Positions 16,541 to 24,773 of a stretch of 34,470 nucleotides of DNA are shown here, in pieces. The stretch is from Anaerolineales bacterium UBA5797 (GTDB lineage Bacteria; Chloroflexota; Anaerolineae; Anaerolineales; Villigracilaceae), in contig DIDP01000039.1 of the NCBI GenBank assembly GCA_002418205.1, positions 4,081 through 38,550 of the forward strand, written 5' to 3'. Position numbers and translations under genes: made by a program. A model generated the notes under the pieces. That model saw only the letters and a list, made by a program, of their open reading frames with translations, did not search any database and was not told the origin of the DNA. Numbering within the stretch: position 1 is the first letter of the stretch; each line of letters opens with the position of its first letter.

Positions 16541-17667
16541 GCCGGCACTCCTCTCCGCCTAATGTTCTCTTCTTCACGTATGTCGGCATATTGATGGAAC
16601 ATCTCGCGTGTGGCTTCTGACTGGTTCAACAACTTGTCAAATTGGTCGTAATTGATTGCCAACACTTCCACAGAGCCCGCTTCCGATGCTCGAACCGAAG
16701 CCCGGTTTCGTCGTTCGTGGAAAAATTCCATTTCACCGAAGTATTTTCCAGGTCCGAGTTGAACCGCGATTACATCCGATTGATTCGGGCGCGGCAAAAC
16801 AATCTCCACTGTTCCCTTGGTTACAATATAAAATGCTTTTGCATCCCTGCCTTCAGAGAGGATCAGTGCGCCAGCCGGGTGGGATTGTTTATTGGCAACG
16901 TGCGTGGCTTCCAACAATTGCTCACGCGTAAGGGCAGGCATGACCCTGGCTACATACTCATTGACGATCTCGCCGTCTGTGATGAGCGCAGTGCGGTCGG
17001 TCCGTTTGGCAAGGCTGCTATCATGAGTGACGATGATAATGGTCTTGCCCTCTGAAACCAGGTTTCGGAACAATTCAAAGACACTGTCGGCTGTCTTTGA
17101 GTCGAGATTACCTGTCGGTTCATCTGCGATGACGATAGGTGGATCATTGGCAAGCGCGCGCGCAATTGCTACGCGTTGTTGCTGGCCTCCGGAAAGGGCG
17201 GTGGGGAGCTTGTACGCATGATCTTCAAGCTCCACCAACTTGAGGAGTGAGAGCGCACGCTTCTCACGCTCACGCATCGGGTAGGTGTGGCAAAAATCCA
17301 TCGGCAGCATGATGTTCTCGATGACCGAGATTGTCGGCAGCAGTTGGAAGAACTGGAAGACAATCCCAAGGTTCTTCCCGCGCCAGCGGGCGGTACGGTT
17401 TTCGCTCAGTTTATGGACAGCCGTATCATTGACATATACTTCGCCCGTGCTGGGCCGGTCAATGCCGGTGATCATGTTGAGCAGTGTGCTTTTTCCACTG
17501 CCTGATTTGCCAATCACACTGACGAATTCCCCCGCGTTGATCTGCAAATTCACGCTGTTGAGCGCATGGAAATCACCAACCGCCGTTTTGTAGTATTTGT
17601 GAATATCTTGCAGGTCAATCATTGGACAATGATTGCTATTTGTCTCTGGTTTACTAAAGAGGGACAT
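16537..17667 (-). CDS. MacB-type ABC ATPase fused to cyclic-nucleotide-binding domain
   Basis: A 376-aa two-domain protein. Residues 15-240 form a LolD/MacB-type ATPase: Walker A GKSGSGKST (53-61), signature LSGGQQQR (158-165), Walker B VIADEPT (179-185), switch His215. Residues about 246-360 form a Crp-like cyclic-nucleotide-binding domain with a phosphate-binding cassette FGEMEFFHERRNRAS (310-325); Gly311, Glu312 and Arg323 sit where cAMP or cGMP binders have their key residues. This suggests export gated by a nucleotide or other small ligand. GGAG before ATG 17667 supports this start, although the ATPase fold begins near Met16 (17622). Operon: adaptor, this ATPase, FtsX permease. Confidence 0.88.
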   Translation of the reverse strand: MSLFSKPETNSNHCPMIDLQDIHKYYKTAVGDFHALNSVNLQINAGEFVSVIGKSGSGKSTLLNMITGIDRPSTGEVYVNDTAVHKLSENRTARWRGKNLGIVFQFFQLLPTISVIENIMLPMDFCHTYPMREREKRALSLLKLVELEDHAYKLPTALSGGQQQRVAIARALANDPPIVIADEPTGNLDSKTADSVFELFRNLVSEGKTIIIVTHDSSLAKRTDRTALITDGEIVNEYVARVMPALTREQLLEATHVANKQSHPAGALILSEGRDAKAFYIVTKGTVEIVLPRPNQSDVIAVQLGPGKYFGEMEFFHERRNRASVRASEAGSVEVLAINYDQFDKLLNQSEATREMFHQYADIREEENIRRRGVPA

Positions 17668-17692
17668 GCCGGACTCCGTTCTCTGGTGTGAA

Positions 17693-17728
17693 GTGAGATA
17701 AAAGGAATAACATTTCGTTTTATCTCAC
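17693..17728. repeat. Perfect 11-bp inverted repeat between adaptor and ATPase genes
   Basis: GTGAGATAAAA (17693-17703) and TTTTATCTCAC (17718-17728) pair exactly around 14 nt. No T-run follows on either strand, so a terminator is unlikely. It could be an mRNA-processing or stabilising hairpin setting subunit ratio, or an operator. Confidence 0.6.
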
Positions 17729-17743
17729 CCTGTTTGTGAATAC

Positions 17744-18781
17744 TTACTGTCCGAAATTGACAGCAGCAGTCATGCCCCAACGCATGGCAGGATTTGTGTC
17801 TGTCAACAAGACCGTGACCTCGTAGACAACATCGCCCTGGTTCTCCAAGTAGTTCTGTCCAATGAGAAGTATCTCACCTTTCAAGTCCACATCAGGAAGC
17901 GCATCCAAAGTGACGACCGTGCTCTGACCTTCTGCAAGCCTGACCACGTCAATCTCGGTCACATCCGTCGTGATGACGATCCACCTGGATGTATCAGCGA
18001 CCACAATGGCAATCTCACCGGCATTGATCGTGCTTCCGGTCTTCGCGTTCAACTCCGCCACCATACCATTGAACGGGGCGGTGATAGTAAAGGCTGACAA
18101 TGCAGCCTTGGCTGCGTTCAAACGCGCTTCCAGCACTGGCAGTTGCTCGGCGTTCGGCCCGTCCTTCAGATTGTCATAAGCGCGTTGGGCTTTTTCCAAA
18201 GCCGCCTTTTTCAACGCAAGGTCGTTCGTTGCATTGAGGATCCATTCCTCAGAGGCTGGGCCCTTGAAATTTTCCACTTCGGGTTTGTATTCATACCCTC
18301 TGGCCGTTTGCACAAGGCGAACACTGTAGCTCGTCTGTGGGACTCTGTCGGATGTCTTCAAGTAACGCAGGTAATTCTCTGCCCTTGTATACTTTTTTTC
18401 TGCATCATGCAGATCAATGACCGCCTGGGCAAAGTCGGGGCCGCGCGAATTGACAAGGTCGTCCATGGCTTTTTGCGCATCCGCCAGCTCGAGTTGGGCG
18501 GATGCGTAGCTCGAATCGTTCTCGCTGCCAAGGCGGATCAGGGGATCCCCTTCTTTAACAACCTGACCTTCCTTGACCATCAACTCGCCAACCATGCCAC
18601 TGGCAGTGAATGCGATCTCAGCATACTGAATGGGCTCCACCCGTCCTTCGGCAATGATCGTATCATCTGCAACGACCGTTGGGATCGCTTCCGGTGTTTC
18701 TGTCCCTGCTTCGGTGGAACTAGAACAGGCTGTGAAGAATAAGCCTGTCAAAACGATCAGAAAAATGGCCTTTGTGTTCAT
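17744..18781 (-). CDS. Efflux adaptor lipoprotein (HlyD/MacA-like)
   Basis: A 345-aa membrane-fusion type adaptor. The signal MNTKAIFLIVLTGLFFTAC gives a lipobox with Cys19. The lipoyl-like half-motifs are present: GRVEPIQYAEIAFTASGMVG and VKEGQVVKEGDPLIRL in the N-terminal part, ITAPFNGMVAELNAKTGSTI in the C-terminal part. A long helical hairpin of about 140 residues, rich in Ala, Glu and Lys, lies between them. A beta-barrel region (VVTLDALPDVDLKGEILLIG) follows. The start at 18781 is chosen for the signal peptide; the upstream extension to 18922 is leader. It opens the operon with the cNMP-fused ATPase and FtsX permease, forming a MacAB-like set without a visible outer-membrane channel. 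Confidence 0.87.
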   Translation of the reverse strand: MNTKAIFLIVLTGLFFTACSSSTEAGTETPEAIPTVVADDTIIAEGRVEPIQYAEIAFTASGMVGELMVKEGQVVKEGDPLIRLGSENDSSYASAQLELADAQKAMDDLVNSRGPDFAQAVIDLHDAEKKYTRAENYLRYLKTSDRVPQTSYSVRLVQTARGYEYKPEVENFKGPASEEWILNATNDLALKKAALEKAQRAYDNLKDGPNAEQLPVLEARLNAAKAALSAFTITAPFNGMVAELNAKTGSTINAGEIAIVVADTSRWIVITTDVTEIDVVRLAEGQSTVVTLDALPDVDLKGEILLIGQNYLENQGDVVYEVTVLLTDTNPAMRWGMTAAVNFGQ

Positions 18782-18893
18782 ACTTGAATCTTTGCCTTTC
18801 TTGATGAAGATACGGATTGAAAATGATCTACGACAGTTTTCCCTGAACCTTATTCGACCCCCAAACCAATGATTGCTAAGACCAATTTTTATT

Positions 18894-18937
18894 AGTATAC
18901 AAACAGTTAAATGGAAAATCATCTACCAAATGGTAGA
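18894..18937 (-). promoter_or_regulatory. Activator site and promoter of the adaptor operon
   Basis: Palindrome TCTACCAAATGGTAGA (18922-18937) lies 22 nt upstream of TATACT (18894-18899) on the minus strand, with no good -35 hexamer. The palindrome is thus centred near -42.5. Transcription would start near 18887, giving a leader of about 105 nt. The geometry is identical to that at 14032-14076. Confidence 0.7.
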
Positions 18938-18974
18938 AAAAGGGGTTTACTGTCATTTTTCTGATGGAAAACCC
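18937..18974 (-). terminator. Possible terminator of the MalT-like regulator gene
   Basis: On the minus strand GGGTTT (18969-18974, overlapping the stop codon) can pair with AAACCC (18943-18948), followed by CTTTTT. The loop of 20 nt is long, so efficiency is doubtful. It ends directly at the palindromic activator site. Confidence 0.4.
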
Positions 18975-21562
18975 TAGATCAACCCCAGTTCCCTGGCGCG
19001 CATGGCTGCCTCGGTGCGATTCCTCACCCCCAGCTTTCCACACAGGTTATGGATATGGGTCTTGGCAGTCCCTGTGCTGATGACCAGTTGCTCGGCAATT
19101 TCACGATTCGAGAGCCCCACGGTCATCAGCCGCAATACCTCCAGTTCGCGCTCGCTTAATGGCTCGACCAGCGACAGGGTTGACCTTGCCTTTGAATCAT
19201 AGGCATTTAAAATCTGCCCAATATAATCGGGGATGATCCCCCGCCGGGCTGCTGATTTTTGCAACAACGGGATCAAGCCTGCGCCCGCTTCCACATACGT
19301 GCGGATAAAGCCCTCTGGCTGCGACAATTTCAACCCCTCTGCCAGAATCTTCAGAGCTGCCTCTTCTGTCTCCGCCGCCAGCGCCTGCAAAGCGCGGATC
19401 GCCACGACTGCATATCCCCAACCTGCCTGGGTTGCCTTGGCAAAACGTTCATCCAACACCTCCCTGGCTGCCATCTTGTCGCCCTGGGCTAATAACAAGC
19501 GTGCTTTTGTCAAACCTATGAAACGATAGAAAGAATTTACATCCACATCCTCGGAGATTTGTTTAGCCCACTGCCCTGCCGCTGCCACATCACCCATCGC
19601 CAGTGCAACTTGTGCATGGCAGGCCTTGCTACGGGCTTGGGTGGCAGGTCCAAAGTCTGTGGAGAGCGCGTGTGTGGTTTTCGCTTCTGCCAACGCCCCA
19701 GGCATGTTCCCCTGCGCCATCATCAGACAGGCTTTCAGCAGGTGCCCACCATTTTGAAACTCAACATTTCCGCTGCCTGTGCTGATTTCCAAGCCAAGTT
19801 CCATGTGCTTCCACGCTTTCTCCAACTCGTTCCACTCATAATAGATTCCGGATAGATCATAATGTGCCAGAGTCAGGATCGGATTTTGACCCCCGGTCTG
19901 GACCGTTTTTCGCAGCATTTCCTCTGCCTGCCGCAGCCCTCCTTGCGAAACCAGCGTGCGCGCCAAGAAGATTTCAGCGGTCAGACTCGCATAACGATTT
20001 TCCGACTGCAAAGCCAGCGTCCGCACATTATTAAACGTGGGCATGGCTTCCCTGAGTCGCCCTTCATGCCAGTAGACTAGTCCCAAATTCAACGACACGG
20101 CACAACGAGAAACAATATCATTTTCCGGCAGCAGTATTAAAGCCTGCACAGATTTTTCAATGACCCGCGGATTGTTGCCCCTGGCGCGTGCAGAATATGC
20201 TTGGGCTGTTGCTACCTGCCCCAAAAGCATGGGCATTTCCTGACCGATTTCTTCGAAATAAACCAATAACTCTTCCGCCTCACCAGACTTCCCCAATAGC
20301 AACAAAGCCCAGGCATACGCCATGCCGAAATCAGGCTGTGCGCGGATCAATTCCTTGGGTACTCGCTGATACCAGCCGATCACTGTCATCAGTTCACCGC
20401 GCTTGAGAAAGTTGTCGACAGTCTGCCCGATTAACCTGGTTGCCCGCTCCCAATCCTGTGCAGACAGGGCATGCTGGATGGCATCGGATGGAAGGTTATG
20501 ATCTTCATACCATTGGCTTGCGCGTTGATGCAATCTGTTTTCAGCGATTGACGAAATCCGCAACCGATGACGCAGCAATTCCACAAACAGGCGGTGATAC
20601 CTGTACCAGATTCTTGACTGGTCAAGCGGAATGATGAACAGGTTGGCTTTTTCCAGTTCCTCAAGCAGCCCTTGGCTGAAGGTTCTCTCTGCCACCGCAT
20701 CGCATAATGGCCCGGATAACCGTTCCAGGATGGAGGTCTTGAGTAGGAATTTCTTCACATCAGGAGACTGCTGCTCGAAGACCTCATCGATCAAATAGTC
20801 TAGAATGAAGCGGCTGCTTCCTGCAAAGGCTTGGATGAATCCAGTGACGTCCTTTTGTCCTCGCATCGAAAGCGCAGCAAGCTGCAATCCCGCGATCCAG
20901 CCCTCAGTGCGGCGTTCGAGGATGGCGACCTCTTCGGGGGACAAATCCAAGCCCATAACCCGCCGCAAAAAATCCGAGCATTCATCTGAAGAAAAACGCA
21001 AGTCGTTTTGACGAATCTCGGTCAACTGCCCACGCGCACGCAAACGCGGCAACGACAGAGGGGGATCTTCACGTGTGATAATGACCAGATGCATTTGTTG
21101 GGGCTGGTGTTCAAGCAGGAAATTCAATTGGGTGTGAATGAGGGGGATGTGAATACTGTGATAATCGTCGAGGATAAGGATGAAGGGCTGGACGAAGGAA
21201 GAGATTTCGTTGACAAGCGCAGTCAGGATCACTTCATTGGGAGGCGGCTGTTGCGCTTGAAGCATTGCATCAACGGAAGCGCCTACATTTTTCTTTATTT
21301 GTTTCAGTGCGGCGAGGAAATAGCCTAAAAATCGGCGAGGATCATTATCGTTTTCATCGAGAGAGAGCCAAGCTGCTGGATGGTTTGATTGCCCCAGCCA
21401 ATTAGAGACTAAAGTTGTCTTTCCGTACCCCGCCGGTGCGGAAATCACAAACAGCCTCCCGTCCATGCCCGCGTTGAGTCTGTCGATCAGGTGGGGGCGC
21501 AGGACGAGACTTGGCCGCAATATCGGAATCTGCAATTTGGTTTGCAGGAAGGTATCCGCCAT
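18974..21562 (-). CDS. MalT-like LuxR-family transcriptional regulator
   Basis: An 862-aa STAND-type regulator. The N-terminal NTPase has Walker A SAPAGYGKTT (about 41-50) and Walker B FILILDDYHSI. A winged-helix and TPR-like middle follows, and the C-terminal GerE/LuxR HTH reads LSERELEVLRLMTVGLSNRE and continues through VSTGTAKTHIHNLCGKLGVR-like positions to the end. MalT relatives are ATP-dependent activators triggered by a small ligand binding the helical-repeat domain. The start at 21562 (MADTFLQTKL) lies six bases after a TATAAT and has no ribosome site, pointing to a leaderless mRNA. It lies just upstream of the adaptor operon whose promoter carries the LuxR-type palindrome, so it is the first candidate to control both export operons. 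Confidence 0.9.
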   Translation of the reverse strand: MADTFLQTKLQIPILRPSLVLRPHLIDRLNAGMDGRLFVISAPAGYGKTTLVSNWLGQSNHPAAWLSLDENDNDPRRFLGYFLAALKQIKKNVGASVDAMLQAQQPPPNEVILTALVNEISSFVQPFILILDDYHSIHIPLIHTQLNFLLEHQPQQMHLVIITREDPPLSLPRLRARGQLTEIRQNDLRFSSDECSDFLRRVMGLDLSPEEVAILERRTEGWIAGLQLAALSMRGQKDVTGFIQAFAGSSRFILDYLIDEVFEQQSPDVKKFLLKTSILERLSGPLCDAVAERTFSQGLLEELEKANLFIIPLDQSRIWYRYHRLFVELLRHRLRISSIAENRLHQRASQWYEDHNLPSDAIQHALSAQDWERATRLIGQTVDNFLKRGELMTVIGWYQRVPKELIRAQPDFGMAYAWALLLLGKSGEAEELLVYFEEIGQEMPMLLGQVATAQAYSARARGNNPRVIEKSVQALILLPENDIVSRCAVSLNLGLVYWHEGRLREAMPTFNNVRTLALQSENRYASLTAEIFLARTLVSQGGLRQAEEMLRKTVQTGGQNPILTLAHYDLSGIYYEWNELEKAWKHMELGLEISTGSGNVEFQNGGHLLKACLMMAQGNMPGALAEAKTTHALSTDFGPATQARSKACHAQVALAMGDVAAAGQWAKQISEDVDVNSFYRFIGLTKARLLLAQGDKMAAREVLDERFAKATQAGWGYAVVAIRALQALAAETEEAALKILAEGLKLSQPEGFIRTYVEAGAGLIPLLQKSAARRGIIPDYIGQILNAYDSKARSTLSLVEPLSERELEVLRLMTVGLSNREIAEQLVISTGTAKTHIHNLCGKLGVRNRTEAAMRARELGLI

Positions 21563-21568
21563 AGAATC

Positions 21569-21597
21569 ATTATACAAAAAACAACAGAATAATCCAA
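21569..21597 (-). promoter_or_regulatory. Promoter of the MalT-like gene, probably leaderless
   Basis: Minus strand: TTGGAT (21592-21597), 17-nt spacer, perfect TATAAT (21569-21574), then six bases and the ATG at 21562. Transcription would start at or next to the start codon. No Shine-Dalgarno sequence is present. Confidence 0.55.
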
Positions 21598-21729
21598 TGA
21601 TCCGGCAGCATCCGCCCGGTCTGCGACTTATTTACCTCCATACCATATTGCATGTAGACCGCCTGTGAGTCTGCCTGAAAAATCTGCCATGGGTCACCAA
21701 CCAGATGCGCGGGAGTAGTGCTCGTAATT

Positions 21730-22565
21730 GCCAAACATCCTTGATCGGAAACGATTCAAAATATCAACGTGCGATACACCATATATTCTGGGTTCTGCTG
21801 ATGCTGTTAATTCCAGCCTTGATGCTGGCGCAATCATGCCTGGACAGGCCACATCCGTGATCGGGACCGGCGGCGCGTTCCCTATCTTTGCTTCACGCCT
21901 CATGCTGGACATGCAGGCACGCAGTTGGTAATACGCAGCAGACAACGGTTATTGGTTGGTGGGTGGCGCCAACAACAATGGCGGACTGGCACTGGCCTGA
22001 CTTCAAGAGCATGCAACCGGTTGCATCATCTTCAGGGGAAAGGCACCCGCTCACCTTTTGATGATTTGGTCGCTTCCGTATCACAAATTTCGCCCGATGC
22101 TGACGGCTTGATCTGTCTCCTGTTCTTCGTTGGTAAATGCAATCCCTGCTGGAATATGAATGCGTGTGGTGTTTTCTTCGGTCTTACATTAAATCAGGAT
22201 ACGCATCGTATAGCCCGGCCATTGATGGAAGAGGTCGGGTATCTTTTTAAAAGCATCTGCGACGTGCTCAATGAACTGGGAGCGGATGTCGAAGAGATTC
22301 ACTGTTCTGGGGATTCGCCCATTCTTTCCTGTGGTCCCAGATTATTGCCAGTGTGCCCGATCATGACTTGGCTGTTTCTGCAAACGAGGAAACCTGCAGC
22401 CTTGGAGGCATCTTCTGGGTGTTTGCAGGAAACGGCGTTGTTATTCGGTTCGAAAAATTCCCCCCGATGATTAGGGTAATCAATAAAATCTCCCTGTTCG
22501 GTGGGGCGACTGTTTATACAATGCCTTGTACAAAGTTTTCAAGAACTTATAATTCAATCTGGTAG
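21730..22565 (+). pseudogene. Decayed FGGY carbohydrate kinase (gluconokinase/xylulokinase type)
   Basis: Only the C-terminal half is recognisable, spread over three frames. Frame 2 reads YILGSADAVNSSLDAGAI then MPGQATSVIGTGG, an FGGY ATPase-domain core. After an in-frame TAA (21931) it continues GYWLVGGANNNGGLALA and meets a TGA where relatives have Trp. Frame 1 then gives QISPDADGLICLLFFVG, NACGVFFGLTL and LGADVEEIHCSG (about 22085-22310). Frame 3 finishes WSQIIASVPDHDLAVSANEE and ends near 22565. That is two nonsense changes and two frameshifts. An intact enzyme would phosphorylate a sugar or gluconate. The N-terminal half is missing or unrecognisable. Confidence 0.8.
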
Positions 22566-23064
22566 AAGCATTCTAACTGATTGTCTACATTTGAAGTCGC
22601 ATCGGGATTCCGAATTAATTACCTATATCTGCCGGGGGAGGAATATCACAATATTCTCCTTGTTCATCAATTTGGAGACATCCGCGAAATTCTGACTTCG
22701 TCACTATCTGCCCAGCTTGGAATATATTGTGTGTAGGATGTTCCTGCTGCCTGCATGCCACAGCATGCCCCTCAAATTCGATCTTTGGCGAAGCAGCTAG
22801 CACCGTTTGTCTGGGTGGCTGGCGGCTTTTGTACCTTCAAAATGCCATGCATCCCGAGCGCTTCATAGGCCGGGTTGCCCTCGATTGCGATTTCACCGCG
22901 GCGACAGCCTCTGCGGCGGCGTTCGTCGAAGGATCGATCTCAATGCGAGACTTTCCGCTGTAAATATGAATTTGTCTTAAGAAGCTTGTTGGATCAATAC
23001 ATCAGCTCAAACATATTTATCCCACCACCTGCTGCCAACAAGTGAGTTATGATGGCGGCGCCGT
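22566..23064. other. Degenerate intergenic stretch
   Basis: No intact gene is visible. Fragments such as YLPGEEYHNILLVHQFGDI followed by REILTSSLSAQLG (plus strand, about 22618-22725) look like former coding sequence and are broken by stops, but I cannot assign a family. It continues the decayed zone that begins with the FGGY kinase remnant. Confidence 0.4.
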
Positions 23065-24597
23065 TCATTTTGGCCAGGCTTTCATGAGCATCCAGGCGTT
23101 TATTGCGCTCCACCCAATGGAGAAGATGGTGATGAGGATAACCAAAATGCCAATATCCGGGGAGTAACCCAACAAAATTCCGAGGCTGGCGCTGTTATCG
23201 GGTAGAAACTTCAGGTATATGAACGCCACCAGACCTAGCTTAAACAGGATGACAAGCCATTTGCCCCATCTTCCGCCTTTGTTCCCTGTCCGCCTCCACT
23301 GATGGATCGACCAACTCAGCCCGCCTACTAGAAATAAAACCAGCCCGCTGGCAATCCAGCGTACATTGCGAATCACAAAACTGCCTGATGGTTTGAAATA
23401 AAATGCATCGCCGCCGTTGGCGATCAAGGTCACATCCCAGGCAAAGTCTTTATAGACGGAAGAGATGGCGTAATTGTTGGTATTCATCAGCAGGACAACT
23501 CCGTACTCCAGCCCGGGGGCCATGAGCACAACTGCTTTGTATCCCGGTCCATCTCCTTCGTGCCAGAGTACCTGCAAGTCATCGGTCAGGTCAAGATTTG
23601 TGTTGAGGGTTTGAAGGAAATCCGGGTCGAGGAAGTTCGGGGCATGGAACCAGCCCATGGCGTAGTTGTAACCGGGTTCTATTTCCACCCCGGGCGTATG
23701 GATTTGCTTCATCCCATCGGGGGAGATTAAAATTTCCGCTTCTTCATCAAGATGAGCGATCAGGTAACGGCTCATGTCTGCCGCGCTTGCCCACAGCCCT
23801 GCCGTAGGGATGATCGCCGTCGTGTAGGGCATGTTCGCATCCAATGCCAGTGGAGTTCCAAAATAAAACGTATAACCGCGCGCAGCATTGTCTGCCCGGG
23901 CGCTGTTCAGCGAGGTGTGGGAATGGGTCATTCCCAGTGGGGCGAAAATATTTTGCTCGATATAAGACTCGTACCTCTGCCCCGACACCTCCTGGATCAA
24001 TAACCCAAGCACGCTGTAATTGATGTTGGAGTATTCCCAGCCTTCGCCCGGCTGGAAAAGCAGGCTGGTCTTGCCCAGATCTCGTACTGCCGCTTCCGGT
24101 TCATCCGGGTTATTCGGGCGCAGGTTCATCTGACTGCCGTCGTACTCGGAAAAGCCGCTGGTCTGGTACACCAAATGCGCCACGGTGATCTCCGATTCGC
24201 CTTTGCCCTTTACATCGAACCAGGGCAGGTATTTCTGCACCGGGTCGTCAAGGTTGATCTTCCCATCCTCAACCAGTTGCAGGATGCCAAGCGCGGTAAA
24301 TGACTTGCTGACCGATGCCAGCAGGAATGGAGTATCGGGCGTGACCGGGTCTCCATCCGGGTTGGCAATGCCAACACCATCGATGTGCTCGACCTCACCG
24401 TTCCGCACAATGGCGATCGCCAATCCGGGGATTTTATAGGTTTCCATTTGCGTGCGAAGAAAGTCTTCAAGCCTGCTTTCATATTCCACACCCTGGGGTT
24501 CCGCGGCCGATGCCGCATATTGCGATGAAAGCGAAACAATCATCAATCCCACTGTGAAAAGAAAACCAACGGTGCTCCGGGTGTACGAATAAGGCAT
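23065..24597 (-). CDS. Membrane-anchored serine hydrolase (class C beta-lactamase family)
   Basis: A 510-aa protein with an N-terminal signal or anchor segment (about residues 9-30). An extracytoplasmic beta-lactamase/PBP4* type domain covers residues 40-385 and three membrane helices lie at about 413-430, 447-463 and 480-503. The catalytic motifs are present: SVSK (Ser95, Lys98), YSN (Tyr189-Asn191) and HEG (346-348, the position of KTG in lactamases). Such enzymes cleave D-amino-acid peptides or esters at the cell surface; true antibiotic resistance is not implied. The start at 24597 has AAGGAG five bases upstream. It is divergent from the BTAD-type regulator gene, which may control it. Confidence 0.87.
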   Translation of the reverse strand: MPYSYTRSTVGFLFTVGLMIVSLSSQYAASAAEPQGVEYESRLEDFLRTQMETYKIPGLAIAIVRNGEVEHIDGVGIANPDGDPVTPDTPFLLASVSKSFTALGILQLVEDGKINLDDPVQKYLPWFDVKGKGESEITVAHLVYQTSGFSEYDGSQMNLRPNNPDEPEAAVRDLGKTSLLFQPGEGWEYSNINYSVLGLLIQEVSGQRYESYIEQNIFAPLGMTHSHTSLNSARADNAARGYTFYFGTPLALDANMPYTTAIIPTAGLWASAADMSRYLIAHLDEEAEILISPDGMKQIHTPGVEIEPGYNYAMGWFHAPNFLDPDFLQTLNTNLDLTDDLQVLWHEGDGPGYKAVVLMAPGLEYGVVLLMNTNNYAISSVYKDFAWDVTLIANGGDAFYFKPSGSFVIRNVRWIASGLVLFLVGGLSWSIHQWRRTGNKGGRWGKWLVILFKLGLVAFIYLKFLPDNSASLGILLGYSPDIGILVILITIFSIGWSAINAWMLMKAWPK

Positions 24598-24773
24598 ATC
24601 TTCTCCTTGTTTAGTGGTATATCACGATTGGCACATTTTACACATGAACCGCAAATTAATCATTAAAACCCGGGGCTATTCCAAAATGTGTAGAGCGGGA
24701 AAGTAGTTATAATGATCAAAACCTGCCGCGAGTCTTGAAACTTATTATTGTCGATTAACAGAGTGAGGCGTTG
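24598..24773. promoter_or_regulatory. Divergent promoter region
   Basis: This 176-bp gap serves the serine hydrolase (minus) and the BTAD regulator (plus). A perfect TATAAT lies at 24708-24713 for the plus strand, without a clear -35. An inverted pair TACACAT (24640-24646) and ATGTGTA (24686-24692) flanks 39 bp and could be operator half-sites; that is weak evidence. Confidence 0.35.

Noticed and set aside
18922..18937. Palindrome as a NarL site linking the exporters to nitrate
   Set aside because: The half-site TACCATT/TACCAAA does not fit the NarL heptamer TACYNMT at its sixth position, and no NarL-type two-component pair is visible.
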